DNA of 19,622 nt from Candidatus Omnitrophota bacterium (GTDB lineage Bacteria > Omnitrophota > Gorgyraeia > B26-G9): contig JAKLQT010000147.1 of assembly GCA_022013205.1 (NCBI GenBank), forward strand, positions 1 to 19,622. Direction: 5' to 3'. Each line of letters starts with the position of its first letter. Within the stretch, counting starts at the first letter, position 1. A model generated the notes under the pieces. The model did no database searches. It was not told where the DNA came from and saw only the letters and a list, made by a program, of their open reading frames with translations. Both the position numbers and the translations under genes were made by a program. This document shows positions 1-6,383 of the stretch, one piece after another.

Positions 1-274
1 CCATCGGAGGTCGTTCTTTTTTACTCCTTTTTTTATTTTCTATTTAGGATTTAGGGTAAACGGACGGACGGCGTTGCACGCAAGATACGCGGAAAAACAG
101 CCGGAATTCATTTGCTTGACGGTTCGGTACGTACCGCGAATAATAAGCCGTTATCCGCGCAAGCGGGATTAGCGCAAAACAACAACCACGTGTAGGCCAT
201 GAATCCCCCTGCAGCCCGCTTAAAAGAAACATTTTTTCTCAACCTATTCAGCATCTTAAAACACAGTCCTTATA
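1..274. other. No supported gene; left-edge intergenic stretch
   Basis: I see no convincing gene here. A 62-codon minus-strand frame (44-232) has no recognisable domain, no good ribosome site and odd composition, so I treat it as chance. The stretch from about 55 to 225 is richer in G+C than the A/T-rich ends around it and contains short self-complementary pieces, for example around 150-165. A structured RNA is therefore possible, but I cannot match it to tmRNA, 6S RNA or any other family. On the minus strand a GGAG motif lies near 22-32, which could belong to a gene starting just beyond the left edge. Confidence 0.3.
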
Positions 275-640
275 CTAATTAAGCAGAACGAACCTTTGCA
301 TATAAGCGTCTACCATCTTTTTATCCTGGTCATCCTTCCACCAGGAGAAACTCACTCCCGCGCGGTACTGGCCGTCTTCTTTAACCACCCACTCCACCCT
401 GCCGAAGATACGTATACTGCTCGTCTGCCGGCCCAGGCGCAGGTCAATGCTCAAAGGCGTTCCCTCCGGTATCTTCTCCCGCGAATAAACCCCTACGCCG
501 ACCAGGCTGATATCCCGCGCCGTAAAAGATTCCGCTCCATTCCAGAAGCGGAACCATACCTGCGGGTCCAGCGGCCTTAGGCTGACAAAAACATTATGCG
601 CAGCCCTTCTCCTACTCTGCCTCTTATCCGGTAAATCCAT
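275..640 (-). CDS. PilZ domain protein (predicted c-di-GMP binder)
   Basis: This 121-residue protein is a single PilZ domain, the usual cytoplasmic receptor for cyclic di-GMP. Both ligand-binding signatures are visible. An arginine-rich N-terminal stretch (KRQSRRRA, residues 7-14) supplies the RxxxR motif, and DISLVGVG near residues 43-50 gives the D/NxSxxG motif at the start of the beta barrel. A further conserved-looking strand is FGRVEWV around residue 79. The length is normal for a stand-alone PilZ protein, which typically controls motility, adhesion or exopolysaccharide through a partner. The ATG is preceded by a G-rich ribosome site (AAGGGG). It lies 44 bases after the stop of the large gene upstream, so the two may share a transcript. 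No effector domain is fused to it, so its target is unknown. Confidence 0.85.
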   Translation of the reverse strand: MDLPDKRQSRRRAAHNVFVSLRPLDPQVWFRFWNGAESFTARDISLVGVGVYSREKIPEGTPLSIDLRLGRQTSSIRIFGRVEWVVKEDGQYRAGVSFSWWKDDQDKKMVDAYMQRFVLLN

Positions 641-684
641 ACCACCCCTTCTTGTTCTTAAAATATATAAATAATTTCAATGAG

Positions 685-2304
685 TTATATCGACCGACCA
701 ACAAACGTGACCGGGCTGACATCAATCCTCGGCATTTCAGGCAAATCTTTTCTTTTAAATTCAATCTCACTGCTTAATCTAACACTTGTCCCTTCAAGCT
801 GAGCCAACTCATTTTCTTCCTCTTCTGATTGAACATTCATGTTCAAACCTTCAATCTTTTCTTTTATATTATACGGTGTAAGAGAAGAAAGGAACTGACT
901 CCTTTCTGCCTCAGGCAGCATATTAAAATTTCTCACAAAAGAATCCACAGATATCCCTATCTCTCCTATAACATGCAAAAATGTTCTGATTCCACGAAAA
1001 TAATAATACCGGTTTTGTATTGTTTCATGGCTTATATCTAAACTTCTGGACGAACCAAAAAACATATCAGCTACCGGTACCATATCCCACACAGAACTGC
1101 TTCCACTGTAACTGAAGTTTGTATCTTCCTGATCCTCATTTATATACTCGGCCCCTTCAATGTCTGCTTGTTTTGCTTTTCTTTCAGCTATCGTAAACTT
1201 TTTAAAGCATGCCCATGTCAGATTAACAAAAAACTCCAGTACATCACAGCTTGCTCCTCCGGCAATCATTCTCCTTAATTCTTGCCGTTCCCGTATGGTC
1301 CTTTTTCCCTCCATATATCCAAGGTCGAGATCAATTGAGATTAAACGCTCTATTTCAGCCGCTTCCGGCTGCCGCAACAACAGATTTTCGACACTGATAA
1401 AACTGAACATCCACCAATACTGCCACTTATTTTTTTTAACAGCGTTGGCAATATCTTCTAAGACTCTCATATTCTCTTTAAGTAATTGCGTATTTCCATT
1501 TGCCATCTCTATTGCCAAAATAGCATGACCTGCCATTGGCCAGGACTTAAAAAAATCAACCGCCGCGATTTTCGCTATTGACTGAGTTATTATCTGCCAA
1601 GCATCTTCCCTTTCTTCCGGAGCAAATTTTTCATCTATAATTGCAAGTTTCGGCACTAGTTCCGCGATCATGCCCCTTACTCTTCTACCGAACACATTAT
1701 TCGCATCAAGCGTTTTATAAAAGGGTACAGTCCACGGCATATCCAATTTAAGTAAATTTTCACAAACACCAACAACATCAGAGGCCTGCAATCTTTCAAG
1801 CAATTCCCGGTTTTCCTCTTTTGCCTGAGGAATCCCTTCAACCTCAATTATAACCTCCGCAACAAGGCTGCGTACATTTTTCTTTGGGCTGGTTCTTAAA
1901 ATTTCATGCAGTTTATTTAATATCTTTTCTCCGCCGTTTTTAGTAATTACAACCAGCTTACCCTTATATACTTCTCTTTCATCGTGTTCAAAGCAAAAAA
2001 CATCAAACCAATAAAGGAGCCATTCCACAGGATAGAATGTCCGCAGCACGCCAATACTCAACCTAGCACCTGCAGCCACAGCTAAAAAAGAAGTAATTAG
2101 CCAATGCTCAGTAATGAAATATTTAAACCTTGTCTGGAAAGCGGTTGCGCCTTCAACAAACCAACCAAGGCTTTTGCTTAAAACAATAAATGCCGGCGCC
2201 GAAATTAAAGTCCGTTTGGCATTATCGTTAATAATTCTTTCAATTTCTTCCATAAGCTCATTATCTTCAACTATAGGCGCTAATAAGTCACTAGTAAAAT
2301 CCAC
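685..2304 (-). CDS. C-terminal part of the interrupted Nudix-headed protein (unknown function)
   Basis: This is a 539-codon frame from a GTG at 2304 to TAA at 685. It is open further upstream, to 2439, and is in exactly the same frame as the Nudix gene ending at 2440-2442, so both look like halves of one 858-codon gene split by a single TGA. The 45 codons between the TGA and the GTG are ordinary coding sequence with no ATG, and the GTG has only a poorly spaced AGGA in front, so independent initiation is doubtful. I recognise no domain. The protein has one hydrophobic stretch near residues 66-100 (HWLITSFLAVAAG, then a Trp/Tyr/Phe-rich segment), followed by long charged, probably helical regions and an acidic patch near residue 400. 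In a complete product this region would follow the signal peptide and Nudix domain. It may be a pseudogene half, a separately translated protein or a readthrough extension. Confidence 0.6.
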   Translation of the reverse strand: MDFTSDLLAPIVEDNELMEEIERIINDNAKRTLISAPAFIVLSKSLGWFVEGATAFQTRFKYFITEHWLITSFLAVAAGARLSIGVLRTFYPVEWLLYWFDVFCFEHDEREVYKGKLVVITKNGGEKILNKLHEILRTSPKKNVRSLVAEVIIEVEGIPQAKEENRELLERLQASDVVGVCENLLKLDMPWTVPFYKTLDANNVFGRRVRGMIAELVPKLAIIDEKFAPEEREDAWQIITQSIAKIAAVDFFKSWPMAGHAILAIEMANGNTQLLKENMRVLEDIANAVKKNKWQYWWMFSFISVENLLLRQPEAAEIERLISIDLDLGYMEGKRTIRERQELRRMIAGGASCDVLEFFVNLTWACFKKFTIAERKAKQADIEGAEYINEDQEDTNFSYSGSSSVWDMVPVADMFFGSSRSLDISHETIQNRYYYFRGIRTFLHVIGEIGISVDSFVRNFNMLPEAERSQFLSSLTPYNIKEKIEGLNMNVQSEEEENELAQLEGTSVRLSSEIEFKRKDLPEMPRIDVSPVTFVGRSI

Positions 2305-2439
2305 TTCCTGCGCCTGGACAGTATCAGCAAAAATATCCTTTACCGCGACCTTTTTTTTACCTTTTAAGCTGGAAATATACTCCTGATAAACACCCCAATT
2401 TTCCGCATAACCGGAATTCTTAATATTTTCCTCACGCAG

Positions 2440-3261
2440 TCAAGTTTCAAATTCAGATTTAGACATTTTCTTTTTCTGCGCTTCTAAAAATTCTGCGTTT
2501 CTCATTATTGCCAAAACCTCGTCTTCTGTAGCAAAATACACATAAAGAGAGCGAACCTCTACATTATTTTTTTTCTCCCATGTAAACGCGCCCTCTTCTC
2601 GCACTCGCACTAGCTTTCCTTTTATCTCCTGTCCTTTTGGCAGCTCAAGCTCTTCTCTTAACTCTTCTCTCATTGCTTCTTCATATGATTGGCCTGCTTT
2701 AACATGGCCACCGTAAATGGACATAGCCAGCGGCTCCGAACGTTTATGATGCGCCCTGCGCTGCAATACTATTTTCCCGTTCGGTAAAACTATAAACGCA
2801 TTAACAGTCCTGTGCCTAAAGGAAAGCCAATGCGCTAATTTAGCATCAAGGCTTCCGGCTACAACTTCCATACCTTCTTTCAGCTCAATAATATCCACTT
2901 CTTCTGAGCCAGGTTTCCAGTTTTTTTCTTCAATAAAAGAGCTCAATATCCGAGCAATATATTCTTTGGATTGCAAATCCTTAGGCTTTAATTTTTGTCC
3001 AAGTCCATATATATTATCTATTACTTGCTGGTACTTTTCTGATACTGGCACAGCGGTATTACCAAGCTGTCCTCCATAAAGATTATCAAAGTTCATATTA
3101 AACTGCTGTTGGCTGATTTGTATCTGCGCAGCTAAGGTATCTGTATTTTTATCTGCTGATATTTTCCCACCGCCTGCCCAGGCGACATCAAGTAATAGAA
3201 ATGAATTGATAAGAATAAACGCGATTACCTTAAACCACAGCCCCTTGTTGCACATATTCAT
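2440..3261 (-). CDS. Exported Nudix hydrolase-domain protein, ended by an in-frame TGA
   Basis: Residues 1-30 form a Sec signal peptide, with a hydrophobic core (VIAFILINSFLLLDV) and an AWA-type cleavage site. A linker follows, and then a Nudix domain from about 140 to 265 of the isopentenyl-diphosphate-isomerase-like type. The Nudix box begins at GGHVKAGQ (184-191). Glutamates at box positions 16, 19 and 20 are present. The usual Glu at box position 7 is Gln, Arg 15 is Glu (an Arg sits one place earlier), and Gly 22 is Glu, so activity is uncertain. An exported Nudix domain is itself unusual, since most act on cytoplasmic nucleotides or prenyl diphosphates. The start ATG has AGGAG eight bases upstream and a good promoter at 3320-3348. 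After codon 273 a TGA stops the frame, but it continues open for 584 more codons. Confidence 0.75.
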   Translation of the reverse strand: MNMCNKGLWFKVIAFILINSFLLLDVAWAGGGKISADKNTDTLAAQIQISQQQFNMNFDNLYGGQLGNTAVPVSEKYQQVIDNIYGLGQKLKPKDLQSKEYIARILSSFIEEKNWKPGSEEVDIIELKEGMEVVAGSLDAKLAHWLSFRHRTVNAFIVLPNGKIVLQRRAHHKRSEPLAMSIYGGHVKAGQSYEEAMREELREELELPKGQEIKGKLVRVREEGAFTWEKKNNVEVRSLYVYFATEDEVLAIMRNAEFLEAQKKKMSKSEFET

Positions 3262-3319
3262 AACTTATCTCCTGATTATAAATTAAGCCTCTTTTTCGAG
3301 CAGACAAAAACGGTAATTA

Positions 3320-3348
3320 AGTATACCACAAGACTCCGGATATTGCAA
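3320..3348 (-). promoter_or_regulatory. Sigma70-type promoter of the Nudix gene
   Basis: On the minus strand TTGCAA (3343-3348) is followed after exactly 17 bases by TATACT (3320-3325), close to the TTGACA/TATAAT consensus. A transcript starting near 3313 would have a leader of about 50 bases, with AGGAG eight bases before the ATG at 3261. I see no operator-like repeat beside it. Confidence 0.65.
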
Positions 3349-3420
3349 ATCATTAAGGCGTTGATATTAAATAAGTTATATCCGCAAAACGCTGCTGCGC
3401 AAAAAAGCATGAAAAACTGA

Positions 3421-3642
3421 TTAACGCCCTTCGGGCGGACTTTTTTGCGGGTTATATAGCAAAGTCCCGCCACATGGACATTCTAACTTTGGCATCTCTC
3501 CCCGCTTATATTCCATCAAAGCAACAAATGCATCTATGACAATGTCTTCTACGTCATTTTCAAGCCCACACGAATTGCACTTGTAGGGATACTTTCTTGA
3601 GGTGCCTCCAAAGGGCATGTTCTGTTCCTGATTCGAATTCAT
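3421..3642 (-). CDS. Small zinc-ribbon protein
   Basis: This 73-residue ORF has two cysteine pairs, CNSCG (residues 22-26) and CPCGG (about 55-59). They are separated by about 30 residues and resemble a zinc ribbon. No other domain fits. The ATG has AAGGAG ten bases upstream. The first 83 bases overlap the tail of the transposase remnant at 3560-3799 in a different frame, so it may be an accessory gene translated after that transposase. The last residues (SPPEGR) lie in a small GC hairpin (CGCCC/GGGCG). Function is unknown; a zinc-binding passenger of a mobile element is the best guess. Confidence 0.5.
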   Translation of the reverse strand: MNSNQEQNMPFGGTSRKYPYKCNSCGLENDVEDIVIDAFVALMEYKRGEMPKLECPCGGTLLYNPQKSPPEGR

Positions 3643-3799
3643 CCCGGACTAACTCCTTCCAACCGTCATAAATCATCCCATACTTAGGATGATATATTTC
3701 CTCCAACTCCATCTCTGTTCCACATCTTTTACACCGCAATGGGTCTATCCCAAAGGCCGCTTTGATTCTCGCGTTATCGTAATAAAGGAAAACAAGGAC
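3560..3799 (-). pseudogene. C-terminal remnant of an IS91-like (zinc-finger, Y2) transposase
   Basis: On the minus strand this frame is open for about 79 codons and ends at TGA (3560-3562). It contains FGIDPLRCKRCGTEMELEEI, a layout (DPLRCxxCGxxM) that I associate with the C-terminus of IS91/IS801-type transposases. The rest of the transposase is missing. Its upstream end abuts the left end of the truncated IS630 sequence on the opposite strand near 3780-3800, so deletion or insertion removed the catalytic part. The final 24 codons overlap the zinc-ribbon ORF out of frame, so the true stop may differ from the one seen. The family call rests on a short motif recalled from memory. Confidence 0.5.
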
Positions 3800-4647
3800 T
3801 TAATCGTTGCGCTGTAAGCGGTCGACCATCTATTTTTAAAGAGATAAAGAACGAAACTTTTATTTCGATTATTTTAAAACCAGCCACTCATTTTGGCTAC
3901 GAAACTGATTTTTGGACATCTAAACGAGTTCGCAATGTTATTCATGAACAATTCCATGTTTCCGGTTCACGATGGACAGTTTGGCGGCGTTTACGAGATT
4001 TAAATTTAACATATCAAAAACCAGAACGCCATTATTTTGAAGCGAGTGAAGAGCTTCGCACACAATGGCGAAAGAAAGAGTTGCCTAAAATTAAAAGAGA
4101 ACTCCGACGATATAAAGCTATTTTATATTGCCAAGATGAATCAACTATCCGTTTAACAGCTATATTAGCGAAAACATGGGCTCCATGCGGGCAGACACCT
4201 GTACAACAAGTAACCGGGAACCGCGCTAGTATTGCTGCTATGTCTGCCATAAGTCATAAAGGACACCTGGTTTTTAAATTACATGAAAAGCGTATCACAT
4301 CTGATGAGATTATTGAATTCTTGCAACAATTATTAACTCATCATAAAAGGCGACATCTGGTGGTTATTATGGATCAAGCGTCTCCTCATATGTCTAAAAA
4401 AACACAAAGCTTTATTGATAGTCAAAAACGTTTGCATGTTTTTTATTTACCACCATATTCACCTGATTGGAATCCTGATGAACAAGTTTGGAATCATTTA
4501 AAAAATTACGAACTTAAAGGACATCAAGCAAAAACTAAACAAGAAATGTTACATCTAACAGAACAAAAACTCACAAACATGGCTAATAATCCTCAACAAT
4601 TACGAGGTATTTTCTTCCGTTGTTGTGTTGCAGAACTTTTGCACTGA
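3781..4647 (+). pseudogene. IS630-family transposase, 5'-truncated
   Basis: The frame is open from 3766 to TGA-adjacent sequence at 4647 and encodes the larger part of an IS630/Tc1-mariner-type DDE transposase. A GRPS-type linker after the helix-turn-helix is seen near 3835. The first catalytic Asp is in CQDESTIRL (4129-4155), the second in VVIMDQASPHMS (4362-4397), and the Glu in LPPYSPDWNPDEQVW (4447-4491), just before NHLKNYELKG. About 50-60 N-terminal residues, including a start codon and the first DNA-binding helices, are missing, because homology begins at the junction with the IS91-like remnant. A TTG at 4081 could start only a partial protein. This is the only substantial gene on the plus strand, in keeping with independent arrival. 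No inverted repeats could be assigned. Confidence 0.8.
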
Positions 4648-4655
4648 GCTATAAT

Positions 4656-4714
4656 TCATGATTTTCTCTTCAATTTCTTTATCTTTTTTAGTTCTTCCCC
4701 GTCTAATTTATCCT
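4656..4714. repeat. Copy 1 of duplicated nucleotidyltransferase 3' end
   Basis: This stretch matches 5767-5826 with only about five or six differences, by eye, over roughly 58 bases, in the same orientation. It encodes the basic Lys-rich tail of the nucleotidyltransferase, including the same TGA stop. It marks a partial duplication of that gene, whose first copy was otherwise deleted when the RAYT and IS630 pieces came together. Confidence 0.75.
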
Positions 4715-4841
4715 GAAATAGATGTCCACTTCTTTGGTACTTTACGTTATGGTATGTCGTGTAGGAGGTATTGATATACTGCATTATGCGCAAGATATTC
4801 GATTGGCGTGTTTCCATCAAAAAATGATAATGATTGCTCAT
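4656..4841 (-). pseudogene. RAYT (Y1 transposase) fragment fused to a duplicated nucleotidyltransferase tail
   Basis: The first 43 codons (4841 to about 4714) match the core of REP-associated tyrosine transposases. MSNHYHFLMET holds the HUH-type His-x-His, and YINTSYTTYHN with RSGHLFQ is the following helix region with the usual catalytic tyrosine area. The frame then jumps to DKLDGEELKKIKKLKRKS, which is not transposase but nearly identical to the last residues of the nucleotidyltransferase at 5768-6265. The join lies at about 4714-4717. Both parts are incomplete: the transposase lacks its N-terminal strand and C-terminal half, and the nucleotidyltransferase lacks everything but its tail. 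It is a recombination product between two broken genes, with no expected function. Confidence 0.7.
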
Positions 4842-4858
4842 TTTCCTGTTCTTGAGAC

Positions 4859-5191
4859 TTACATAAAATTATACACAATCGCGGATTTTATTATTTGCCC
4901 GAGAAAAACTCGTTTATCGGGGTGTTTTACTTCAAAAGGCGATGCGGGAATCGGTTCCAAAAGCGAACTGACTTTTGAAGCTTTACGAAAAAGATACTGC
5001 ATATGAGAAATATTTTTCCCTTTTTCAAAAAAAGGTGAAACAACAATTAAATCGATATCGCTATTTTTATCAGCGCTGCCATCAGCGTAAGAGCCGAATA
5101 ATAATATCTTCTCTACAGGAATGTCTTTTTTTAACTCCTCCGCGAAACAGTTAATCAACTTATCTAATTTTTTATTCTTTTTTTTAACCAT
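4859..5191 (-). CDS. MNT-type minimal nucleotidyltransferase (antitoxin of a HEPN/MNT pair)
   Basis: This 110-residue protein has the polymerase-beta-like nucleotidyltransferase signature: LLFGSYADGSADKNSDIDL at about residues 30-48 carries the GS motif and the DxD metal ligands. The family (MntA/MNT) transfers AMP to the partner HEPN toxin in type VII toxin-antitoxin systems, neutralising it. The length fits a complete single-domain MNT protein. Its start overlaps the end of the upstream HEPN gene by 28 bases, the usual arrangement and a sign of translational coupling. The start codon has only a weak GAAGG upstream, inside the HEPN gene. A third carboxylate is expected on a later strand and may be the Glu of LLEPIPASPFEVKH. 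Activity is inferred, and the partner looks damaged. Confidence 0.8.
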   Translation of the reverse strand: MVKKKNKKLDKLINCFAEELKKDIPVEKILLFGSYADGSADKNSDIDLIVVSPFFEKGKNISHMQYLFRKASKVSSLLEPIPASPFEVKHPDKRVFLGQIIKSAIVYNFM

Positions 5192-5409
5192 TCGTATGCC
5201 TTCTTTGTTTTCTTGAGATATTCAGCCACCATCTTTGAATCAATAATCTCAGTTAATTTTTCTCTGTAATCACCATACCTTGCTTCAACAGCAAAAGGAG
5301 TTAAATCTGCGAGAAAAACTTGAAACTCGTTATGTGATAACACGTATCTTCTGCTTCCAATCGGTATGGGCCATGCCTTGATTTTAATCCTTTCCTCCGC
5401 TCTTGTCAC
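5164..5409 (-). CDS. HEPN-domain protein, probably N-terminally truncated
   Basis: Residues 27-81 match the C-terminal half of the HEPN family of four-helix proteins: FLADLTPFAVEARYGDYREK is characteristic, followed by a final helix ending EWLKKRI. Complete members are about 120-140 residues and begin with helices carrying an Ala-rich core and a QxxxExxxK segment, which are absent here. The first 25 residues (from a GTG start) are not recognisable as HEPN. There is no R-x4-6-H ribonuclease motif. It overlaps the MNT gene downstream by 28 bases, so the pair is a HEPN/MNT module whose toxin half has probably lost its N-terminus. The alternative is a shorter HEPN variant with a divergent first helix. 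Confidence 0.65.
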   Translation of the reverse strand: MTRAEERIKIKAWPIPIGSRRYVLSHNEFQVFLADLTPFAVEARYGDYREKLTEIIDSKMVAEYLKKTKKAYEWLKKRIKN

Positions 5410-5474
5410 TCTAAGTTTATAAGGAAAGCTCTATCCGCCCCTTTCAAAAGGGCAGCCATCAGCTACGATCTCAA

Positions 5475-5771
5475 TTAACGCATTTGTCTTAATTTCCGGC
5501 GCAGCGCCAGGCCGCGCTTTGATGAGCTTTTGAGGATAAATAAATGCATCTGATAAAGCCATTCGAGCTTTTGTTTCGGCGGGATTTTCATAAATTTCTT
5601 TAAGCGGTCTTTTTCACTTTCCCAGGTAAACCCCGTTAGAGGACTTCGTCTTTTTACTCCATTATAAAATTCTTTTCTAACGGGGCGAGATGGTAACTTT
5701 GAACTACCGTCATCTGCCTGATATTCACCACCGACTCCATCGGTGGCATTCTCTAACGGGGTAAAGATCAT
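5475..5771 (-). CDS. Small partner protein of the nucleotidyltransferase, with an in-frame palindromic insert
   Basis: The ATG overlaps the TGA of the nucleotidyltransferase gene (ATGA), so the two are translationally coupled. The C-terminal 48 residues (DRLKKFMKIPPKQKLEW, then a helical, basic tail) look like a compact helical protein. I recall similar short proteins (KLEWLYQM core) encoded beside AbiEii-type nucleotidyltransferases. Residues 4 to about 48 are encoded by a repeat-like insertion (5631-5761) that begins and ends in CCCCGTTAGA-type sequence and keeps the frame open. The original protein was therefore probably near 50-55 residues. TAA ends it at 5475. Whether the inserted residues are tolerated is unknown. 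The function of the partner is also unknown; an antitoxin-type role is only a guess from its position. Confidence 0.55.
   Translation of the reverse strand: MIFTPLENATDGVGGEYQADDGSSKLPSRPVRKEFYNGVKRRSPLTGFTWESEKDRLKKFMKIPPKQKLEWLYQMHLFILKSSSKRGLALRRKLRQMR
5631..5761. repeat. Palindromic element inserted in frame into a coding region
   Basis: The element is bounded by CCCCGTTAGA (5631-5640) and its reverse complement TCTAACGGGG (5752-5761), with a second TCTAACGGGG at 5676-5685. Inside is a perfect 7-bp hairpin, CCACCGA/TCGGTGG (5728-5734 and 5740-5746). The 131 bases carry no stop in the coding frame. The whole piece sits four codons after the start of the small protein gene. This resembles Rickettsia-type palindromic elements that insert into ORFs, although the sequence itself is not one I know. 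Confidence 0.6.
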
Positions 5772-5826
5772 GATTTTTTCTTCAATTTCTTTATTTTTTT
5801 TAGTTCTTCCACATCTAATTTATCCA
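5767..5826. repeat. Copy 2 (intact gene) of the duplicated nucleotidyltransferase 3' end
   Basis: This is the parental copy of the repeat at 4656-4714 and forms the natural 3' end of the intact nucleotidyltransferase gene. The two copies are about 1.1 kb apart in direct orientation, with the HEPN/MNT pair and the small partner gene between them. Confidence 0.7.
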
Positions 5827-6265
5827 CCGAACGCCCGGCTTTTTGTTTCATGATAATAAGGTTATCGATGGAAATAACCGGCAATCTTAAATCATCTATT
5901 TTCATCCAGACAATGCTTTTTCTTGCTTCCTGAAAAGACACGGGAGAATCGATGATTATATCAACCTCTTTGAACTCATCATCTTTGTAAAAGTTAAACG
6001 CCTTCATGTGTTTATTCCTGATCCAAGTATCCCGGATTGCTTTATCGGCAATATCCAGCGGATCTACCGGCTGTTTAACGCGATATCCTCGTTTTTGCAA
6101 AATTTTAACAACCTGTTTGAGGTTATCCTCGCTCATTTCAACTAAAATATCCATATCCGCAGTGCTACGCATTGCCCCTAATAAGTTTACTGCCAGCCCT
6201 CCCACAAGCACATATTTCACTTTCTGCTTTTGAAACGCGCGTAATATTTCCTCGTAGAATATCAT
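5768..6265 (-). CDS. Nucleotidyltransferase-fold protein (AbiEii/DUF6036-like)
   Basis: I start the gene at ATG 6265 (165 residues), because a TATAAT box at 6313-6318 would place the transcript start downstream of the TTG at 6313 that would otherwise lengthen it. The sequence KYVLVGGLAVNLLGAMRSTADMDIL (from about residue 17) is the GG...DxD-type signature of nucleotidyltransferases used as toxins or antitoxins, with VDIIIDSP later as a likely third metal-binding strand (Asp). The tail is very basic (ELKKIKKLKKKS). The stop overlaps the ATG of the small partner gene, which points to a two-gene toxin-antitoxin-like unit. It has no close tie to the HEPN/MNT pair apart from position. Substrate and biological role are not known. 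Confidence 0.7.
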   Translation of the reverse strand: MIFYEEILRAFQKQKVKYVLVGGLAVNLLGAMRSTADMDILVEMSEDNLKQVVKILQKRGYRVKQPVDPLDIADKAIRDTWIRNKHMKAFNFYKDDEFKEVDIIIDSPVSFQEARKSIVWMKIDDLRLPVISIDNLIIMKQKAGRSVDKLDVEELKKIKKLKKKS

Positions 6266-6312
6266 CCTCGGCCCGCTTAGATTTAAAAATACAAAATAAA
6301 TTATTTGCTTCA

Positions 6313-6318
6313 ATTATA
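6313..6318 (-). promoter_or_regulatory. -10 box of the nucleotidyltransferase promoter
   Basis: A perfect TATAAT reads on the minus strand here, 48 bases before ATG 6265. No good -35 hexamer is visible at 17 bases; the nearest A/T-rich candidate is TTTAAA at 17-18. The sequence above it is A/T-rich up to the end of the hsdM relic. Confidence 0.4.
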
Positions 6319-6383
6319 CTGTTTTTATTCTATCATTTAAAAAACATATGTCAATGCCGCAGGTGAATTTATAAAAACAGCTT

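Noticed and set aside
44..232. 62-codon minus-strand frame at the left edge
   Set aside because: It has no recognisable domain, no good ribosome site and unusual composition, so it is treated as chance.
1..274. Possible tmRNA or 6S RNA at the left edge
   Set aside because: Short stems and G+C content suggested it, but neither tag peptide nor the expected ends could be found.
3422..3434. GC-rich hairpin CGCCC/GGGCG followed by T residues on the plus strand
   Set aside because: No plus-strand gene lies upstream to terminate, and on the minus strand it has no T-run.
3276..3473. 65-codon minus-strand frame overlapping the Nudix promoter
   Set aside because: It overlaps a good promoter and the zinc-ribbon ORF and has no recognisable content.
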